A stretch of DNA of 64,000 nucleotides from Shewanella psychrophila (GCF_002005305.1 NZ_CP014782.1:3224001-3288000), one strand, 5' to 3'. Positions 25,440 to 35,277 are shown, counted from the stretch's first letter. Program-made: numbers and translations. The notes: a model not told the origin generated them from the sequence alone.

Positions 25440-28043
25440 TTAGTGCTTGCGGCGACGTAAGCCAAGCAATGACAACATGGCTAAACCTAAGTAACCTAAA
25501 GAACCGCCGTCATCTGGTTTCGGTGTTGGCTCAGGTGTCGGCTCTGGGTAGCTAAGGGCAACAATTACAGGGTCATGATCTGATGCCGAGAACGCATTCT
25601 CAGACTTCTCCAAGTCGCCAGTGTATTTGCCACTGTATTCAAACAAGTTAGATTCAACTGCATTGATATGCCAATCTTCAATAGCTACCATACGCTCAGC
25701 AACACTGGCATTACCTAACGCGTGATCTAAGTTACCAAGCTCGCCGCTATAGCTGTACGAGTAAGTAGCAGGACCATGGGCTTGAGTGTTCAAGTTGATC
25801 AGACCGTAGCCCTTATCAATCTTGCTACCTTCACGCTCATAAATAACGCCATCTAATGTTGTCCACGAAGCGGTGACTATCTCACGCTCTGCAGTGGCTG
25901 CATCATAGTCAGTCAACACAGCAATAGGATCTTCCATGCCATAGGCATTCATATCACCGATAACCAGCAGATCACCTTCGATATCCGTAAGTGCTTCACC
26001 TATGACTTTAGCCGCCGAAACACGGAACTCGTTACAGTGTCCCTGTAGATCGGCTGGATCCTCATCTTCGGCAAATTCAACCCAATCCTCTAAACACTCA
26101 GACCCCTTAGACTTAAGATGATTAACCACTATGGTGAGTTTCTCGTCATGGATCTTAAATGTCTGACCTAGACTATGACGCTGATATTTATCATAAGCAG
26201 GGCTCGTCTCATCTTCACCACGAGATGCAACGCCTTCAGCAGCATGTTGCTCTGGGGTCTTGATCACAAATGCCGCGTTCTCAGGCGTTACACTTGCTGC
26301 GCGGTACAAGATACCCACGGTAATCGCATCGCTGCCGATAAACTTGCCTTGGTACTTATCTTCATCACTTATCTCGATAAAGCTATAAGCGTTTTCATCC
26401 GATAGCTCTGCATTGAGGGCATCGAGCAAGTTCCGAATCGCACTCATCTCGCCAAATCCGTTATTGGCGATCTCCATTAAGCCGACAATATCCGCATTCA
26501 TGGCAGTAATAGCATTAACAAGCTTTGTCCGCTGCAGTAACATCTCTTCTTCAGTTGAAGCACCACGGTTACCGTTAGGTGTATCGTCACCGCCAACCAT
26601 GTCATTGAAGAAGTTAAGTACATTAAAACTTGCTACGCGAATGTCACCTTGAGTCGCAATGGCTGGTGCATCGGTGCGATCGTTTTCACGAATCAGATCG
26701 CCAGCAGTGATCTCATTGGTCACCACTAAACGATAATTGTTATAACTGTAACCGATAACACCAGAAATATTAGTTACTTGATCGCCAACACGCATATAGC
26801 CAGTTTCGGCATTAAAGTCTGGGAAGTAAGGCACTTCGCCATTGCTAGCCTTATAATCAGACTCGACAAAAAGCTCGTTAATTCTGTTTGCTTGCTGCAG
26901 TGCAACGGCTGCATCAGATAAAGGAGCGTGAACCTGAGTGGGCTTCATTAAAGGGGCTTTGTGCGATAACACCATATTGTTACGGTAGCTTGAATAATCG
27001 AAGCTAAAGTTACGGCTTATCTTCATATCACTGCCTGCATCTAGGACAATATGCATGCCTTCATAACGTTCCAATGCTTGAGCTAGGTTCTCTCCATCGG
27101 CAACATAAAAAGGCGTTGGGGCAAGCTCTTCGCCTTGCTCGCCAATCTCAATCTTAGTGGCATCGCCGGCAATCTGCGTCTGGCCATACATCTCCTGTAC
27201 CAGCCCTTTCACACAGACTTCAACACCAGGCTGAATGCCATCGGCTGCTTTATTACCTAAGTAGACAAACACACCATCTGAGGTGTATGGAGAACCATCA
27301 CCTTGTGCTTCTTGCAAATAGAAACCTTTTTGCAGCGATTCACCACGCGCGGTAACGATACCTTTGATGGTTACAGTATCGACTGATACATATTCGCCAT
27401 CAGGCACTAGCGGACTTGAATCTCCAGCGCCCTGCACCTTGTAGATAGGTGTGATCGTTTCGCCAGTACAGCTAAATGCTGGCACCTCTGGAGCTTCACC
27501 GCCATCGAAGTTGCCAGTACGGACACCCAACCCACCAAAGTCATTAGTGCCTTTAGTGGTCCACTCACTTGCTACATAACTTGAGTTTGCAGCCGTGATA
27601 CCTGCGTTACGTTCTATAGTGACGTCTTTGGCCCAATCACCTGTTGTGCCTACTTCACCAAGAATATCGACAAGTACGCCATCTTTAAGAATGCCAACCT
27701 TGTCATCACCGTTAAAGTAGATGGTGGCAGATTCGGTATCGATAGAAGAGTCTAAGACAATAGCGTTATCGGCATGGTTATTGATAATAACCTTGATACC
27801 TTCAGCGTCCAGATTACCGGATAAATCCAGTATGGTCTTAGGTGCGGTTTCACCTTTGGAATAGTAAACCAGCGAATAGCCAGTTAGATCGATTGCGGAA
27901 GCACCTGAATTGTATATCTCAACAGCTTTGCTGTAGCCAGTGCCTTCGACATATTCGGTGATCATCACATCAGCAGAAGCCGCCATTGGCAACGCCGCAG
28001 CGATTGACAGTGCAAGCACTGACATTTTTGTAACTTTATCCAT
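25440..28043 (-). CDS. exeM: ExeM-type extracellular endonuclease/exonuclease with GlyGly-CTERM tail
   Basis: An 867-residue secreted nuclease. Order: signal peptide (1-24), lamin-tail domain (DVMITEYVEGTG, residues 25-140), a low-similarity OB-like middle (190-430), and an EEP nuclease domain from about 455 (IRVASFNVLNFF, GLMEIANNGFGE, VVNHLKSKGSECLEDW, VIGDMNAYGMEDP, ASDHDPVIVALSY). A proline-rich linker (PEPTPEPTPKP) leads to a Gly-Gly motif, one hydrophobic helix and a final RRRKH. That tail is the GlyGly-CTERM signal, processed by rhombosortase. ExeM of Shewanella degrades extracellular DNA and affects biofilms and phosphorus use. Confidence 0.93.
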   Translation of the reverse strand: MDKVTKMSVLALSIAAALPMAASADVMITEYVEGTGYSKAVEIYNSGASAIDLTGYSLVYYSKGETAPKTILDLSGNLDAEGIKVIINNHADNAIVLDSSIDTESATIYFNGDDKVGILKDGVLVDILGEVGTTGDWAKDVTIERNAGITAANSSYVASEWTTKGTNDFGGLGVRTGNFDGGEAPEVPAFSCTGETITPIYKVQGAGDSSPLVPDGEYVSVDTVTIKGIVTARGESLQKGFYLQEAQGDGSPYTSDGVFVYLGNKAADGIQPGVEVCVKGLVQEMYGQTQIAGDATKIEIGEQGEELAPTPFYVADGENLAQALERYEGMHIVLDAGSDMKISRNFSFDYSSYRNNMVLSHKAPLMKPTQVHAPLSDAAVALQQANRINELFVESDYKASNGEVPYFPDFNAETGYMRVGDQVTNISGVIGYSYNNYRLVVTNEITAGDLIRENDRTDAPAIATQGDIRVASFNVLNFFNDMVGGDDTPNGNRGASTEEEMLLQRTKLVNAITAMNADIVGLMEIANNGFGEMSAIRNLLDALNAELSDENAYSFIEISDEDKYQGKFIGSDAITVGILYRAASVTPENAAFVIKTPEQHAAEGVASRGEDETSPAYDKYQRHSLGQTFKIHDEKLTIVVNHLKSKGSECLEDWVEFAEDEDPADLQGHCNEFRVSAAKVIGEALTDIEGDLLVIGDMNAYGMEDPIAVLTDYDAATAEREIVTASWTTLDGVIYEREGSKIDKGYGLINLNTQAHGPATYSYSYSGELGNLDHALGNASVAERMVAIEDWHINAVESNLFEYSGKYTGDLEKSENAFSASDHDPVIVALSYPEPTPEPTPKPDDGGSLGYLGLAMLSLLGLRRRKH

Positions 28044-28397
28044 TTATTCAACCCCATTATTATAATTTTGCCGTTATTTTTTATTAACGTGCCGGGGGAT
28101 TCTTGCAGAGTTAGATGACAAAAAAAAGATGGGTCAATCACATTAACGAGTGATAAACACTTGTTAAACAAAGAAAAAACAACACGCATTTAACACAAGA
28201 CAAAACAAGCAAAGCTACTTATAGTTTTAACAGGATAAAATCAAATACTTACCAAAGAACAGACTACGGCAAGTCATACCGAATGCCAGTTCGTTAAGAT
28301 GTGACAATTATTTACAAAACAATGATATAAACAGTCTCGGCCGAATGAAGTTTGTACAGGAATAGTTAATTAACCTTAACACCTGGGGTTTATAGGC
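28044..28397. other. exeM upstream region
   Basis: About 350 bp, AT-rich, presumably carrying the exeM promoter. No operator could be recognised with confidence. Confidence 0.4.
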
Positions 28398-28427
28398 ATA
28401 AAAAAGCGGCCATTGAGGCCGCTTTAG
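28398..28427 (-). terminator. Terminator of the CsgD/VpsT-like regulator
   Basis: Stem AAAGCGGCC / GGCCGCTTT (28403-28411, 28417-28425), loop ATTGA; on the minus strand it is followed by TTTTTTATG. Confidence 0.88.
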
Positions 28428-28504
28428 CGTTTTTCGTTAGTGACTATCCTCTACAAGAACCACTCATTAGTGTGACCCTTGTAAATCAGTAGCTTATTAA
28501 TCTG

Positions 28505-29170
28505 CTAAGAACAAAGTTCAAAATGGCTTTGATATGTCTGCGCCCATCTCAGTAATTCCACACGATTACGCGATTGTGTTTTCCTGAAAATAGAGGAGAT
28601 ATGAGCCTTAACAGTATGCTCACTGATACAGAGTCGATGGGCGATCTCTTTATTTCGAGCACCACTGGATACCAACTGAATAATGGTGCGCTCTCGGTTC
28701 GTCAGCATCTGTAGCATAGCCACAGTATCTTGCGAATAATCGTTGGCGCTGTCTAAACGACTCACCAGCTGACGGAACATCTTACTGATCAGAGTCCTGT
28801 CATACCAAAGCTCATCAGCCACCATCTTTCTTAAGCCAGTTAGCAATAGATCCATACGTTGATCTGCATAGAGCAACCCACGTATTCCCAGTAACAATGC
28901 AGATTCTGGCTCAAGTTTCTCGCGATTCACTTGATAGAGTGCAACGGGTACATGGGATACCAGACGCGATGCTAATAACGGTATCCCCTTACTGTCTAAG
29001 GCGGCCCCCTCCTGCTCTATCAGATAAAAACAGTTACTGTCTCTCTCAGGTTCAAGCTCAGATACCTGTTTAACGATACGTGTTTTTAGCCCAATAGATT
29101 CGGCCAGTATAGCCAAGTGACATGGCGCGGCGACTTGGTGTAAGAACACCAATTCATCAATCTTACTCAT
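28505..29170 (-). CDS. LuxR-type regulator of the CsgD/VpsT group
   Basis: A 221-residue regulator with an atypical receiver-like N-terminus lacking the phosphate-accepting aspartate. Its C-terminal LuxR helix-turn-helix (LTNRERTIIQLVSSGARNKEIA, then HRLCISEHTVKAHISSIFRK) starts near residue 150. Length and layout match CsgD and VpsT, which control matrix and curli genes. In VpsT, a W-[FLM]-[TS]-R motif before the linker binds c-di-GMP; here the aligned residues are WYDR (ELWYDRTLI), a degenerate form. Whether it binds c-di-GMP is open. It is monocistronic with its own terminator. Confidence 0.85.
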   Translation of the reverse strand: MSKIDELVFLHQVAAPCHLAILAESIGLKTRIVKQVSELEPERDSNCFYLIEQEGAALDSKGIPLLASRLVSHVPVALYQVNREKLEPESALLLGIRGLLYADQRMDLLLTGLRKMVADELWYDRTLISKMFRQLVSRLDSANDYSQDTVAMLQMLTNRERTIIQLVSSGARNKEIAHRLCISEHTVKAHISSIFRKTQSRNRVELLRWAQTYQSHFELCS

Positions 29171-29435
29171 TCGCTTCTCTCCCTGAAAAGTTTTTTTTGT
29201 GCTCTGTAAGGGGGGTGGTCAATCTTCCCTATCAACCAGAATGATTACTATTTTGAATAGTTTTAGTAGATTTGAATAGTTTTAAATGTAATACCATAGT
29301 AAAAAAGTATTAACTGAATGTAAAATTTGATGAAAAATTGTTTTTTATCATCTTTAGCTATTAAAACCTTACTCGCTTAGACCTTTAAAGCATAAAAAAC
29401 CAGTAGACTTTATACAAGATAAAATAATTCACTAA

Positions 29436-30038
29436 TTACCTGTTAAGTTTGGCCAGTTGTGAATCATGAAATTTAATAAGTGTAACAATACAAGCTATTG
29501 CCCCCAACAAGGCCATCCCCATATCCGATTGAGTGTCCCAAATGTCACCTTGGGTTCCCAGAAACGCTTCTGCATCCTCCCCCGTTAGCAAAGCAACCCA
29601 CCACTCAATTAACTCATAAAAAGCAGAAAACGCTAGAGCAAAGCATAAAGACAAGAAATTACACCAAGCTCCGCGTTTAACGACCTCTAGTCTTATAAAA
29701 ATCTCCCGAGCTAATAATGTCGGGACAAAGCCCTGTGCAAAATGCCCTACCTTGTCGTAATTGTTTCTATCTGAGCCGGTAATATCTGCGATCCAATCAA
29801 ATAAAGGCACTTCGGCATAGGTGTAATGGCCGCCAACCATAAGTATGACGCAATGGATTAATACCAAGACATAAGCCAGTGACGTCAGCGGGAAACGCTG
29901 ACGAGTCAGAAATAAGATAGGTAAAGCAATAAGGGCTGGAAACACCTCAAGAAACCAAGTGAATTGATCTTTGGGATCAATAGCCGACCAAACCAGCACG
30001 GCCAGAAAAATGGCTAACCAAGTAAACTGTTTATTCAA
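29436..30038 (-). CDS. DUF2238 (YjdF-family) membrane protein
   Basis: A 200-residue protein with about six membrane segments and the family's charged loop motifs: HYTYAEVPLFDW (near residue 71), DKVGHFAQGFVP (near 95), FYELIEWWVALLTGE (near 140) and GDIWDTQSDMGMALLGA near 165. Conserved H, E and D residues in these loops suggest metal or substrate binding, but the family has no established biochemical role. It is transcribed alone, divergently from serA. Confidence 0.85.
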   Translation of the reverse strand: MNKQFTWLAIFLAVLVWSAIDPKDQFTWFLEVFPALIALPILFLTRQRFPLTSLAYVLVLIHCVILMVGGHYTYAEVPLFDWIADITGSDRNNYDKVGHFAQGFVPTLLAREIFIRLEVVKRGAWCNFLSLCFALAFSAFYELIEWWVALLTGEDAEAFLGTQGDIWDTQSDMGMALLGAIACIVTLIKFHDSQLAKLNR

Positions 30039-30224
30039 AATTGGAACCTCATATTCGTTTAAACTCTATTGTTTTGATATAAGAATAATAACTTTAGCCA
30101 TCTAGCCCTCCACAGTGCACAAAAAAAATGCTACTTTGGTCGGACAAGTATCAATAGAATACTAATACTATAAAAAATCAACTTAGTTAACAAAATACCA
30201 ATAACCGAAGAAGGTACCCAAATC

Positions 30225-31454
30225 ATGGCGAAACATTCGCTGGACAAGGATAAGATCAAGATCCTGCTGTTGGAAGGCGTCCACCAATCTGCGGTTGATG
30301 TATTAAAACGTGCAGGCTACAGCAACATCGAATATCACAAAGCATCTCTCGGAGAAGAAGCCTTAATTGCCTCTATTCAAGATGCCCATTTTGTCGGCCT
30401 TCGTTCCCGCACTCAACTTAACGAAACCGTGTTAAGTCATGCGGAAAAGCTTGTGGGTATCGGTTGCTTCTGTATCGGCACCAACCAGGTTGACCTGAGT
30501 TTTGCTGAAAAGCTGGGCGTCCCGGTTTTCAATGCGCCATTTTCAAACACCCGAAGTGTCGCCGAGCTAGTACTTGGTGAAATTATTATGTTATTCCGTG
30601 GTATTCCACAGCGTAATGCGATGGCACACAGAGGCGGATGGCTAAAAAGCGCCAGTGGTAGTTTCGAAGCTCGCGGTAAAACACTCGGTGTTATCGGTTA
30701 TGGTCATATTGGTACTCAGCTCGGTATCTTGGCCGAGACGCTTGGCATGCGCGTCATTTTCTTCGATATCGAAGACAAGCTACCACTGGGTAACGCCCAA
30801 CAAATTCACTCGATGCAAGAGCTGATGTCTCTTGCCGATGTAGTCAGCCTACATGTACCTGAGACGCCACAAACTAAAGAGATGATAGGTGAAGCCGAGC
30901 TTTCTTATATGAAGCAAGGTAGCATCTTAATCAACGCCTCTCGCGGCACCGTTGTCGACATAGATGCACTCGCCTCGGCCGTTCGCAGTGAAAAACTCGC
31001 TGGCGCCGCTATCGATGTATTCCCTGTTGAGCCTAAGTCGAATAATGACGAATTTTTCAGCCCGCTACGTGGCTTGGATAATGTCATACTGACCCCCCAT
31101 GTTGGTGGCAGCACTCAGGAAGCTCAGGAAAACATCGGTATTGAAGTGGCTGGCAAGCTAGCCAAATACTCAGACAATGGCTCGACCATGACTGCAGTTA
31201 ACTTCCCTGAAGTGTCTCTGGCCCAGCATAAAGACGCATCTCGCTTACTGCACATTCACCATAACCGTCCCGGTGTACTGATCAAGATTAACCAAGCGTT
31301 TGCAGAAAAGGGCATCAACATTGCGGCTCAGTATCTTCAAACTACTGCAGAAATTGGTTATGTAGTGATGGAAGTCGACTCGGATCAAGCCGAAGAAGCT
31401 CTGGAACAGATGAAGGCTATCGAAGGCACTATTCGAACTAGACTCCTGCACTAA
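30225..31454 (+). CDS. serA: D-3-phosphoglycerate dehydrogenase
   Basis: A 409-residue enzyme, the length of E. coli SerA. It oxidises 3-phosphoglycerate to phosphohydroxypyruvate, the first step of serine synthesis. Seen: GCFCIGTNQVDL near residue 83, the NAD-binding LGVIGYGHIGTQLG near 160, INASRGTVVD near 238, the catalytic pair in VFPVEP and TPHVGGST near 290, and a C-terminal ACT domain (HHNRPGVLIKINQAFAEKG) that gives serine feedback inhibition. ATG 30225 is preceded by GAAGAAGG. A terminator follows. Confidence 0.96.
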   Translation: MAKHSLDKDKIKILLLEGVHQSAVDVLKRAGYSNIEYHKASLGEEALIASIQDAHFVGLRSRTQLNETVLSHAEKLVGIGCFCIGTNQVDLSFAEKLGVPVFNAPFSNTRSVAELVLGEIIMLFRGIPQRNAMAHRGGWLKSASGSFEARGKTLGVIGYGHIGTQLGILAETLGMRVIFFDIEDKLPLGNAQQIHSMQELMSLADVVSLHVPETPQTKEMIGEAELSYMKQGSILINASRGTVVDIDALASAVRSEKLAGAAIDVFPVEPKSNNDEFFSPLRGLDNVILTPHVGGSTQEAQENIGIEVAGKLAKYSDNGSTMTAVNFPEVSLAQHKDASRLLHIHHNRPGVLIKINQAFAEKGINIAAQYLQTTAEIGYVVMEVDSDQAEEALEQMKAIEGTIRTRLLH

Positions 31455-31477
31455 ATACCAGTCTGAGACTAAAAATT

Positions 31478-31520
31478 AATAGCCCGCATAATTTTATCAA
31501 TTATGCGGGCTATTTCATTT
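31478..31520 (+). terminator. Terminator of serA
   Basis: 16-bp perfect stem AATAGCCCGCATAATT / AATTATGCGGGCTATT, loop TTATC, followed by TCATTT. Confidence 0.87.
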
Positions 31521-31585
31521 CAAGCATTTGCAAATTAGAGTTACAATCGGTTCTTTCCAGCCCGTTTATTTCCTAGGATCATGAT

Positions 31586-32566
31586 ATGACGCTTTCCGTT
31601 TCTCAGCCCAGTTGGAACTTGAATGACCCAATTCCATCGCTATTCTTCTCTAACTTGTCCCACTTGGGACTAATGAGCGTGACGGGTGAACAAGGCCGCA
31701 GCTTTATCCATGGGCAAGTCACCACAGACATCAGCTCATTAGAGAGCGACCAATGGCGCTGGGGTGCACATTGTGATCCTAAAGGTAAGATGCTGGCGAG
31801 CTTCAGAACATTCGCCCTCGAAGATGCGCTGATCATGATGATGCCATCAGACACATTAGCTCTAGATCTATCTCAGCTGGCTAAGTATGCCGTTTTCTCT
31901 AAAGTCGATTTAGTCGATGTCACCGACAAGTACTTACTGTTAGGCGTCGCCGGTGAGCAAGCACAAACTTGGATTAACGAACGTTTCGGCCCTGCCGACA
32001 ATACTGACATCGATAAAGAAGTCACCGAGATCTCAGGTGGCTTACTGCTTAAAGACAATGACCGCTTTATCATCATGATGGACAAGGAAGCCGCTGCGCC
32101 CTTCCTCACCTCTATCAACCAAGAAATAGTCGATGCCACAGCCTGGCAGGCTCTGGAAATCCAATCCGGTTATCCCAACCTGGCCGCCTCGCATCAGAGC
32201 CAGTTTGTACCACAGATGTGTAACCTACAGGGCATCAATGGCATCAGCTTCCAAAAAGGCTGTTACATGGGTCAGGAAACCATTGCCCGCATGAAATATC
32301 GTGGTGGCAATAAACGTGCCCTGTATATCCTAAGCGGCACCAGTTGCGAAACTGTCAGCCTGGAAACCAGACTAGAGCTAGCCTTAGACGATGGCTTCAA
32401 GCGGGCAGGAACCATCATAGAAGTCGTTCAATCCGGAGAGCAAGTCTTACTCACAGCCGTACTACCTAATGACACCCAAAATAGCGCTAAGCTACGAATA
32501 GCAGGAAATGAAACCTCATCGCTAGCGATTACGCCACTGCCTTACTCCCTTGAAGATGAGAGTTAA
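31586..32566 (+). CDS. ygfZ: tRNA-modifying/Fe-S maintenance protein YgfZ
   Basis: A 326-residue folate-binding protein of the YgfZ/IBA57 family, which supports Fe-S enzymes such as MiaB. The diagnostic K-G-C-Y-x-G-Q-E motif with its reactive cysteine is present (FQKGCYMGQETIARMKYRG, near residue 228). The N-terminal FIHGQVTTDISSL and the WRWGAHCDPKGKMLASFR segments match the GcvT-like folate fold. ATG 31586 is a good start. It lies 70 bp after the serA terminator and is probably transcribed separately. Confidence 0.93.
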   Translation: MTLSVSQPSWNLNDPIPSLFFSNLSHLGLMSVTGEQGRSFIHGQVTTDISSLESDQWRWGAHCDPKGKMLASFRTFALEDALIMMMPSDTLALDLSQLAKYAVFSKVDLVDVTDKYLLLGVAGEQAQTWINERFGPADNTDIDKEVTEISGGLLLKDNDRFIIMMDKEAAAPFLTSINQEIVDATAWQALEIQSGYPNLAASHQSQFVPQMCNLQGINGISFQKGCYMGQETIARMKYRGGNKRALYILSGTSCETVSLETRLELALDDGFKRAGTIIEVVQSGEQVLLTAVLPNDTQNSAKLRIAGNETSSLAITPLPYSLEDES

Positions 32567-32605
32567 GACTAAACGATAAGCGACGAGTTGCGAGTTGCTT
32601 AAACT

Positions 32606-32649
32606 AAGGCGCACTCTAAAGCCTATTTCATGAGCTGAGTGCGCTTTTT
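32606..32649 (+). terminator. Terminator of ygfZ
   Basis: GCGCACTC (32609-32616) pairs with GAGTGCGC (32637-32644), followed by TTTTTA. The region just before it (32575-32600) contains two GCGAGTT-like heptamers, also seen after napB. Confidence 0.8.
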
Positions 32650-32737
32650 ATTGCCTTGGTTTTACCCTTGTTTAGAAAGAGTAAGTCAGATAGTTTAATA
32701 GGTTCCATACCAATCATCTCCAATCAAAGGCTGGCTC

Positions 32738-33097
32738 TTGAAACAAGCAGATCTCACCTCAAGCGAGAAACAAGAGCTACTCACTAAGCTCAAACATGAG
32801 CTGGTCGAATTAGAGCAACAGCTGACCACAATCCATGAACGCAGTGCCCCGGTTCAGCTTGACCAACAAGCGGTTGGACGAATATCACGCATCGATGCTA
32901 TTCAGCAGCAACAGATGGCACAAGCCGGTGAGGCGCTGATGCAGCAGCACATCTTGCGTATTAAGCAGATTTTTCTCGATACTGATGAGTATGGGTTTTG
33001 TCTGGAATGTGGCGAGAGTATTGGACTCGGTAGGCTCACGATACATGCTATCGCAAAATTGTGTATTCAATGCCAAAGTGAGGCCGAGAACTCATAG
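32738..33097 (+). CDS. DksA/TraR-type zinc-finger protein
   Basis: A 119-residue member of the DksA/TraR family: a coiled-coil-forming N-terminal helix pair (about 1-80) and a C-terminal four-cysteine zinc finger, CLECG (near residue 88) and CIQCQ (near 111). Such proteins enter the RNA polymerase secondary channel. The coiled-coil tip of DksA carries two acidic residues; here the region near IDAIQQQQMAQAGE is less acidic. The function is therefore uncertain and may be regulatory or ribosome-linked. The start is TTG at 32738, with AAAGG 10 bases upstream. Confidence 0.8.
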   Translation: MKQADLTSSEKQELLTKLKHELVELEQQLTTIHERSAPVQLDQQAVGRISRIDAIQQQQMAQAGEALMQQHILRIKQIFLDTDEYGFCLECGESIGLGRLTIHAIAKLCIQCQSEAENS

Positions 33098-33179
33098 GAT
33101 ATTTCTCTTTTTTCTTTACCTTAAACCCTATCTGGTATTGGGGGGCTAATTTGTAACTTTGAACGTTACTAGACGTATT

Positions 33180-33470
33180 GCTTATCACCAAAGGTGACAT
33201 ACCTTTCCAAACTTCGTTTGGACGAAAGTCGTGAAATTCCATTCCACACCAGGGCAAGGAGAACTGCTCGTCCTCATCCTCCTTCGCCCCGGCGAAGTTA
33301 CATGCATTTAGTACGGGTCTCAGACTCCAATCAAAATTACCTAACGACTCAGATGCCACATCCATGTGACTCCGAGCCTGACTCATCATCCATGATGAAT
33401 CCACGAAATTTTAATCTCCGCCCTTCAACAACTTCCAACGGGGACAGCTTGTAGCGTTAACCTGTATTTG
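33180..33470. repeat. Mosaic dispersed repeat, copy 1
   Basis: Non-coding DNA sharing blocks with two other places in the window. CCAAACTTCGTTTGGA (33208-33223) resembles CCAAACGAAGTTTGGA near 36249. ACTTCCAACGGGGA (33431-33444) is the reverse complement of the CCCCGTTGGAAGT block at 35831 and 38692. Short ORFs here are not credible. Confidence 0.5.
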
Positions 33471-33561
33471 GAGTAAACCAGCTTTATCGGCAACAATCTT
33501 TTTGTTAATAATCTCTAAGCTTGTTTTGAGGTACTTTCTTAGTAATAGAAGCGAATATCTC

Positions 33562-34805
33562 CAGGGTCAGATCGTGAACGTTATTTGAGCCGTTTCAGCA
33601 AAATATTGACCTGATCAAGTGCTTGTGATCTTATACTCCTTTTTAAGGAGTCTCATTATGTATATTGAATCATTCAAAGAGCATTTTGGCGCGATTGACG
33701 ACCACCGCCAAAGTGCAAAAATCACCTATCCATTGTTCGATATATTGTTCGGTTCTCTTTGCGCTGTTATTGCAGGTTCGAATGGTTGGTTCGATATCCG
33801 AGAATACATTCTTGGTCACCACCATTGGTTCAAAACGCAAAAAATGTTTACAGGCGGGATCCCTACTGACGATACAATTGCTAGAACAATTTCTGTGATT
33901 AATCCTGATAGTTTTAACGAGTGTTTTCTAGCATGGATGCAATCGGTTCACCAGCTAACTAATGGGGAAGTCATTGCGATTGATGGAAAAACGCTACGCG
34001 GCTCATATAATCGTGATGACCGAAACAGCACTATTCATATGATAAGTGCTTATGCTTCAGCAAATAAGCTGGTACTTGGTCAATTAAAATCAGACCAAAA
34101 AAGTAATGAAATTACGGCAATCCCAGAGCTTTTAAAAATGCTAGATCTACGCGGAGCGCTAGTGACAATCGATGCTATGGGCTGTCAAACGGCTATTGCT
34201 AAAGCGATCATCGACAAAGGTGGTGATTACCTACTGGCTGTAAAAAGCAATCAAGGCCACTTAGCTAAAGCGGTAAATCAAGCTTTTAGTCAGCATCGTT
34301 CAGCAGGCTTAAGTAATGATGATTTCAATATAGAAACAGGCCATGGTCGTATTGAAAATCGAACGTGCTATGTTTTAAATTCGGCTGAACTCGAAGGTGA
34401 TTTCTCACGCTGGGAAGCACTCAAATGCATTGTTATGGTTGAAAGTTTTAGGGCGGTTAAAGGTAAGGCGATAAGCCTTGAATATCGTTACTATATTAGT
34501 TCGAAAGAGTTATCAGCAGAGCAAGCCTTAAGTGCTACTCGTGAACATTGGGGTATCGAGTCAATGCACTGGGTCTTGGATGTCAACATGAACGAAGATA
34601 CATGCCAGATATACAAAAATAACGGCGCTGAAAATCTAGCTTACTTGAGGCATATGGCTCTCAACATGCTTAGAAAAGAACCGACCAAACTCAGCATCGT
34701 TGGTAAACAAAAGCGCTGCTTAATGAATCCTCAACATCTAGAGAAAGTTTTACTCGCTGGATTATGTAGCTCGACTAAAAAATAAACACTCATGCGGTCG
34801 CCCTG
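33562..34805 (+). mobile_element. ISAs1-family insertion sequence, complete (1244 bp)
   Basis: Ends CAGGGTCAGATCGTGAACG on the left and, read inward from the right, CAGGGCGACCGCATGAGTG: imperfect inverted repeats. It is flanked by a perfect 10-bp duplication CGAATATCTC at 33552-33561 and 34806-34815. The element carries a single intact transposase. It is inserted in the last codons of the gene at 34790-35182. Confidence 0.93.
33658..34785 (+). CDS. ISAs1-family transposase
   Basis: A 375-residue DDE transposase from ATG 33658 (MYIESFKEHFGAIDDHRQ); AAGGAGT lies 9 bases upstream. The upstream in-frame start at 33619 is not needed. Family landmarks: GEVIAIDGKTLRGSY (first D), VTIDAMGCQ (second D), LLAVKSNQGHL and EHWGIESMHWVLDVNMNED near the end (catalytic E). 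No internal stop or frameshift is seen, so the element may be active. Confidence 0.95.
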   Translation: MYIESFKEHFGAIDDHRQSAKITYPLFDILFGSLCAVIAGSNGWFDIREYILGHHHWFKTQKMFTGGIPTDDTIARTISVINPDSFNECFLAWMQSVHQLTNGEVIAIDGKTLRGSYNRDDRNSTIHMISAYASANKLVLGQLKSDQKSNEITAIPELLKMLDLRGALVTIDAMGCQTAIAKAIIDKGGDYLLAVKSNQGHLAKAVNQAFSQHRSAGLSNDDFNIETGHGRIENRTCYVLNSAELEGDFSRWEALKCIVMVESFRAVKGKAISLEYRYYISSKELSAEQALSATREHWGIESMHWVLDVNMNEDTCQIYKNNGAENLAYLRHMALNMLRKEPTKLSIVGKQKRCLMNPQHLEKVLLAGLCSSTKK

Positions 34806-35182
34806 CGAATATCTCCTTGTAACTCCTCAGCTTGTTCTATAAGACTCTGTGAATCTGGATATGCTTCTTTGTTTAACTCACCAAGTATTTTAATACTTCT
34901 GATTAAAGAGCTATTTAGTTCTTCTAGTACATATTCGGGTGGATCATTTCTTTTATTAAATGAAATAAATAAACCCAATGTCTCAATTTTTGCTTTTTGT
35001 GCTGAATACTCCTCTCGTTCTTTTAGTACTCCAGATTTTATAGAAAGCTCCTCATTAAACTCTCGCATTATTTTCAGGGCAGCATTTACTTCTTCAACTT
35101 CTTTTTGACTAATAAAGGGGCCAGTAAAGAGCCCAAGAAGAAACGTAAAGATGCAAATCGGTATAACAATCTTAATCTTCAT
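34790..35182 (-). CDS. Hypothetical membrane-anchored protein with IS-altered C-terminus
   Basis: A 130-residue protein with one N-terminal membrane segment (IVIPICIFTFLLGLFTG, residues 5-22) and a long helical, charged remainder, probably a coiled coil in the periplasm. The reading frame runs into the ISAs1 element, so its last residues (ATA and part of RR) come from the IS. Joining the frame across the deleted IS gives an original end of GDIRFYY-stop at 33539. Thus only the last three residues were replaced by four others. It may still function. I do not recognise its family. Confidence 0.6.
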   Translation of the reverse strand: MKIKIVIPICIFTFLLGLFTGPFISQKEVEEVNAALKIMREFNEELSIKSGVLKEREEYSAQKAKIETLGLFISFNKRNDPPEYVLEELNSSLIRSIKILGELNKEAYPDSQSLIEQAEELQGDIRRATA

Positions 35183-35277
35183 AATTCCTCCCCCAACTAA
35201 TAAGTAAACCAGTGACTGGCAAACTATTCCCCCTGGAAATTATAGGCAACGTTAGTGAATCTGAATTCATCAAGTTT

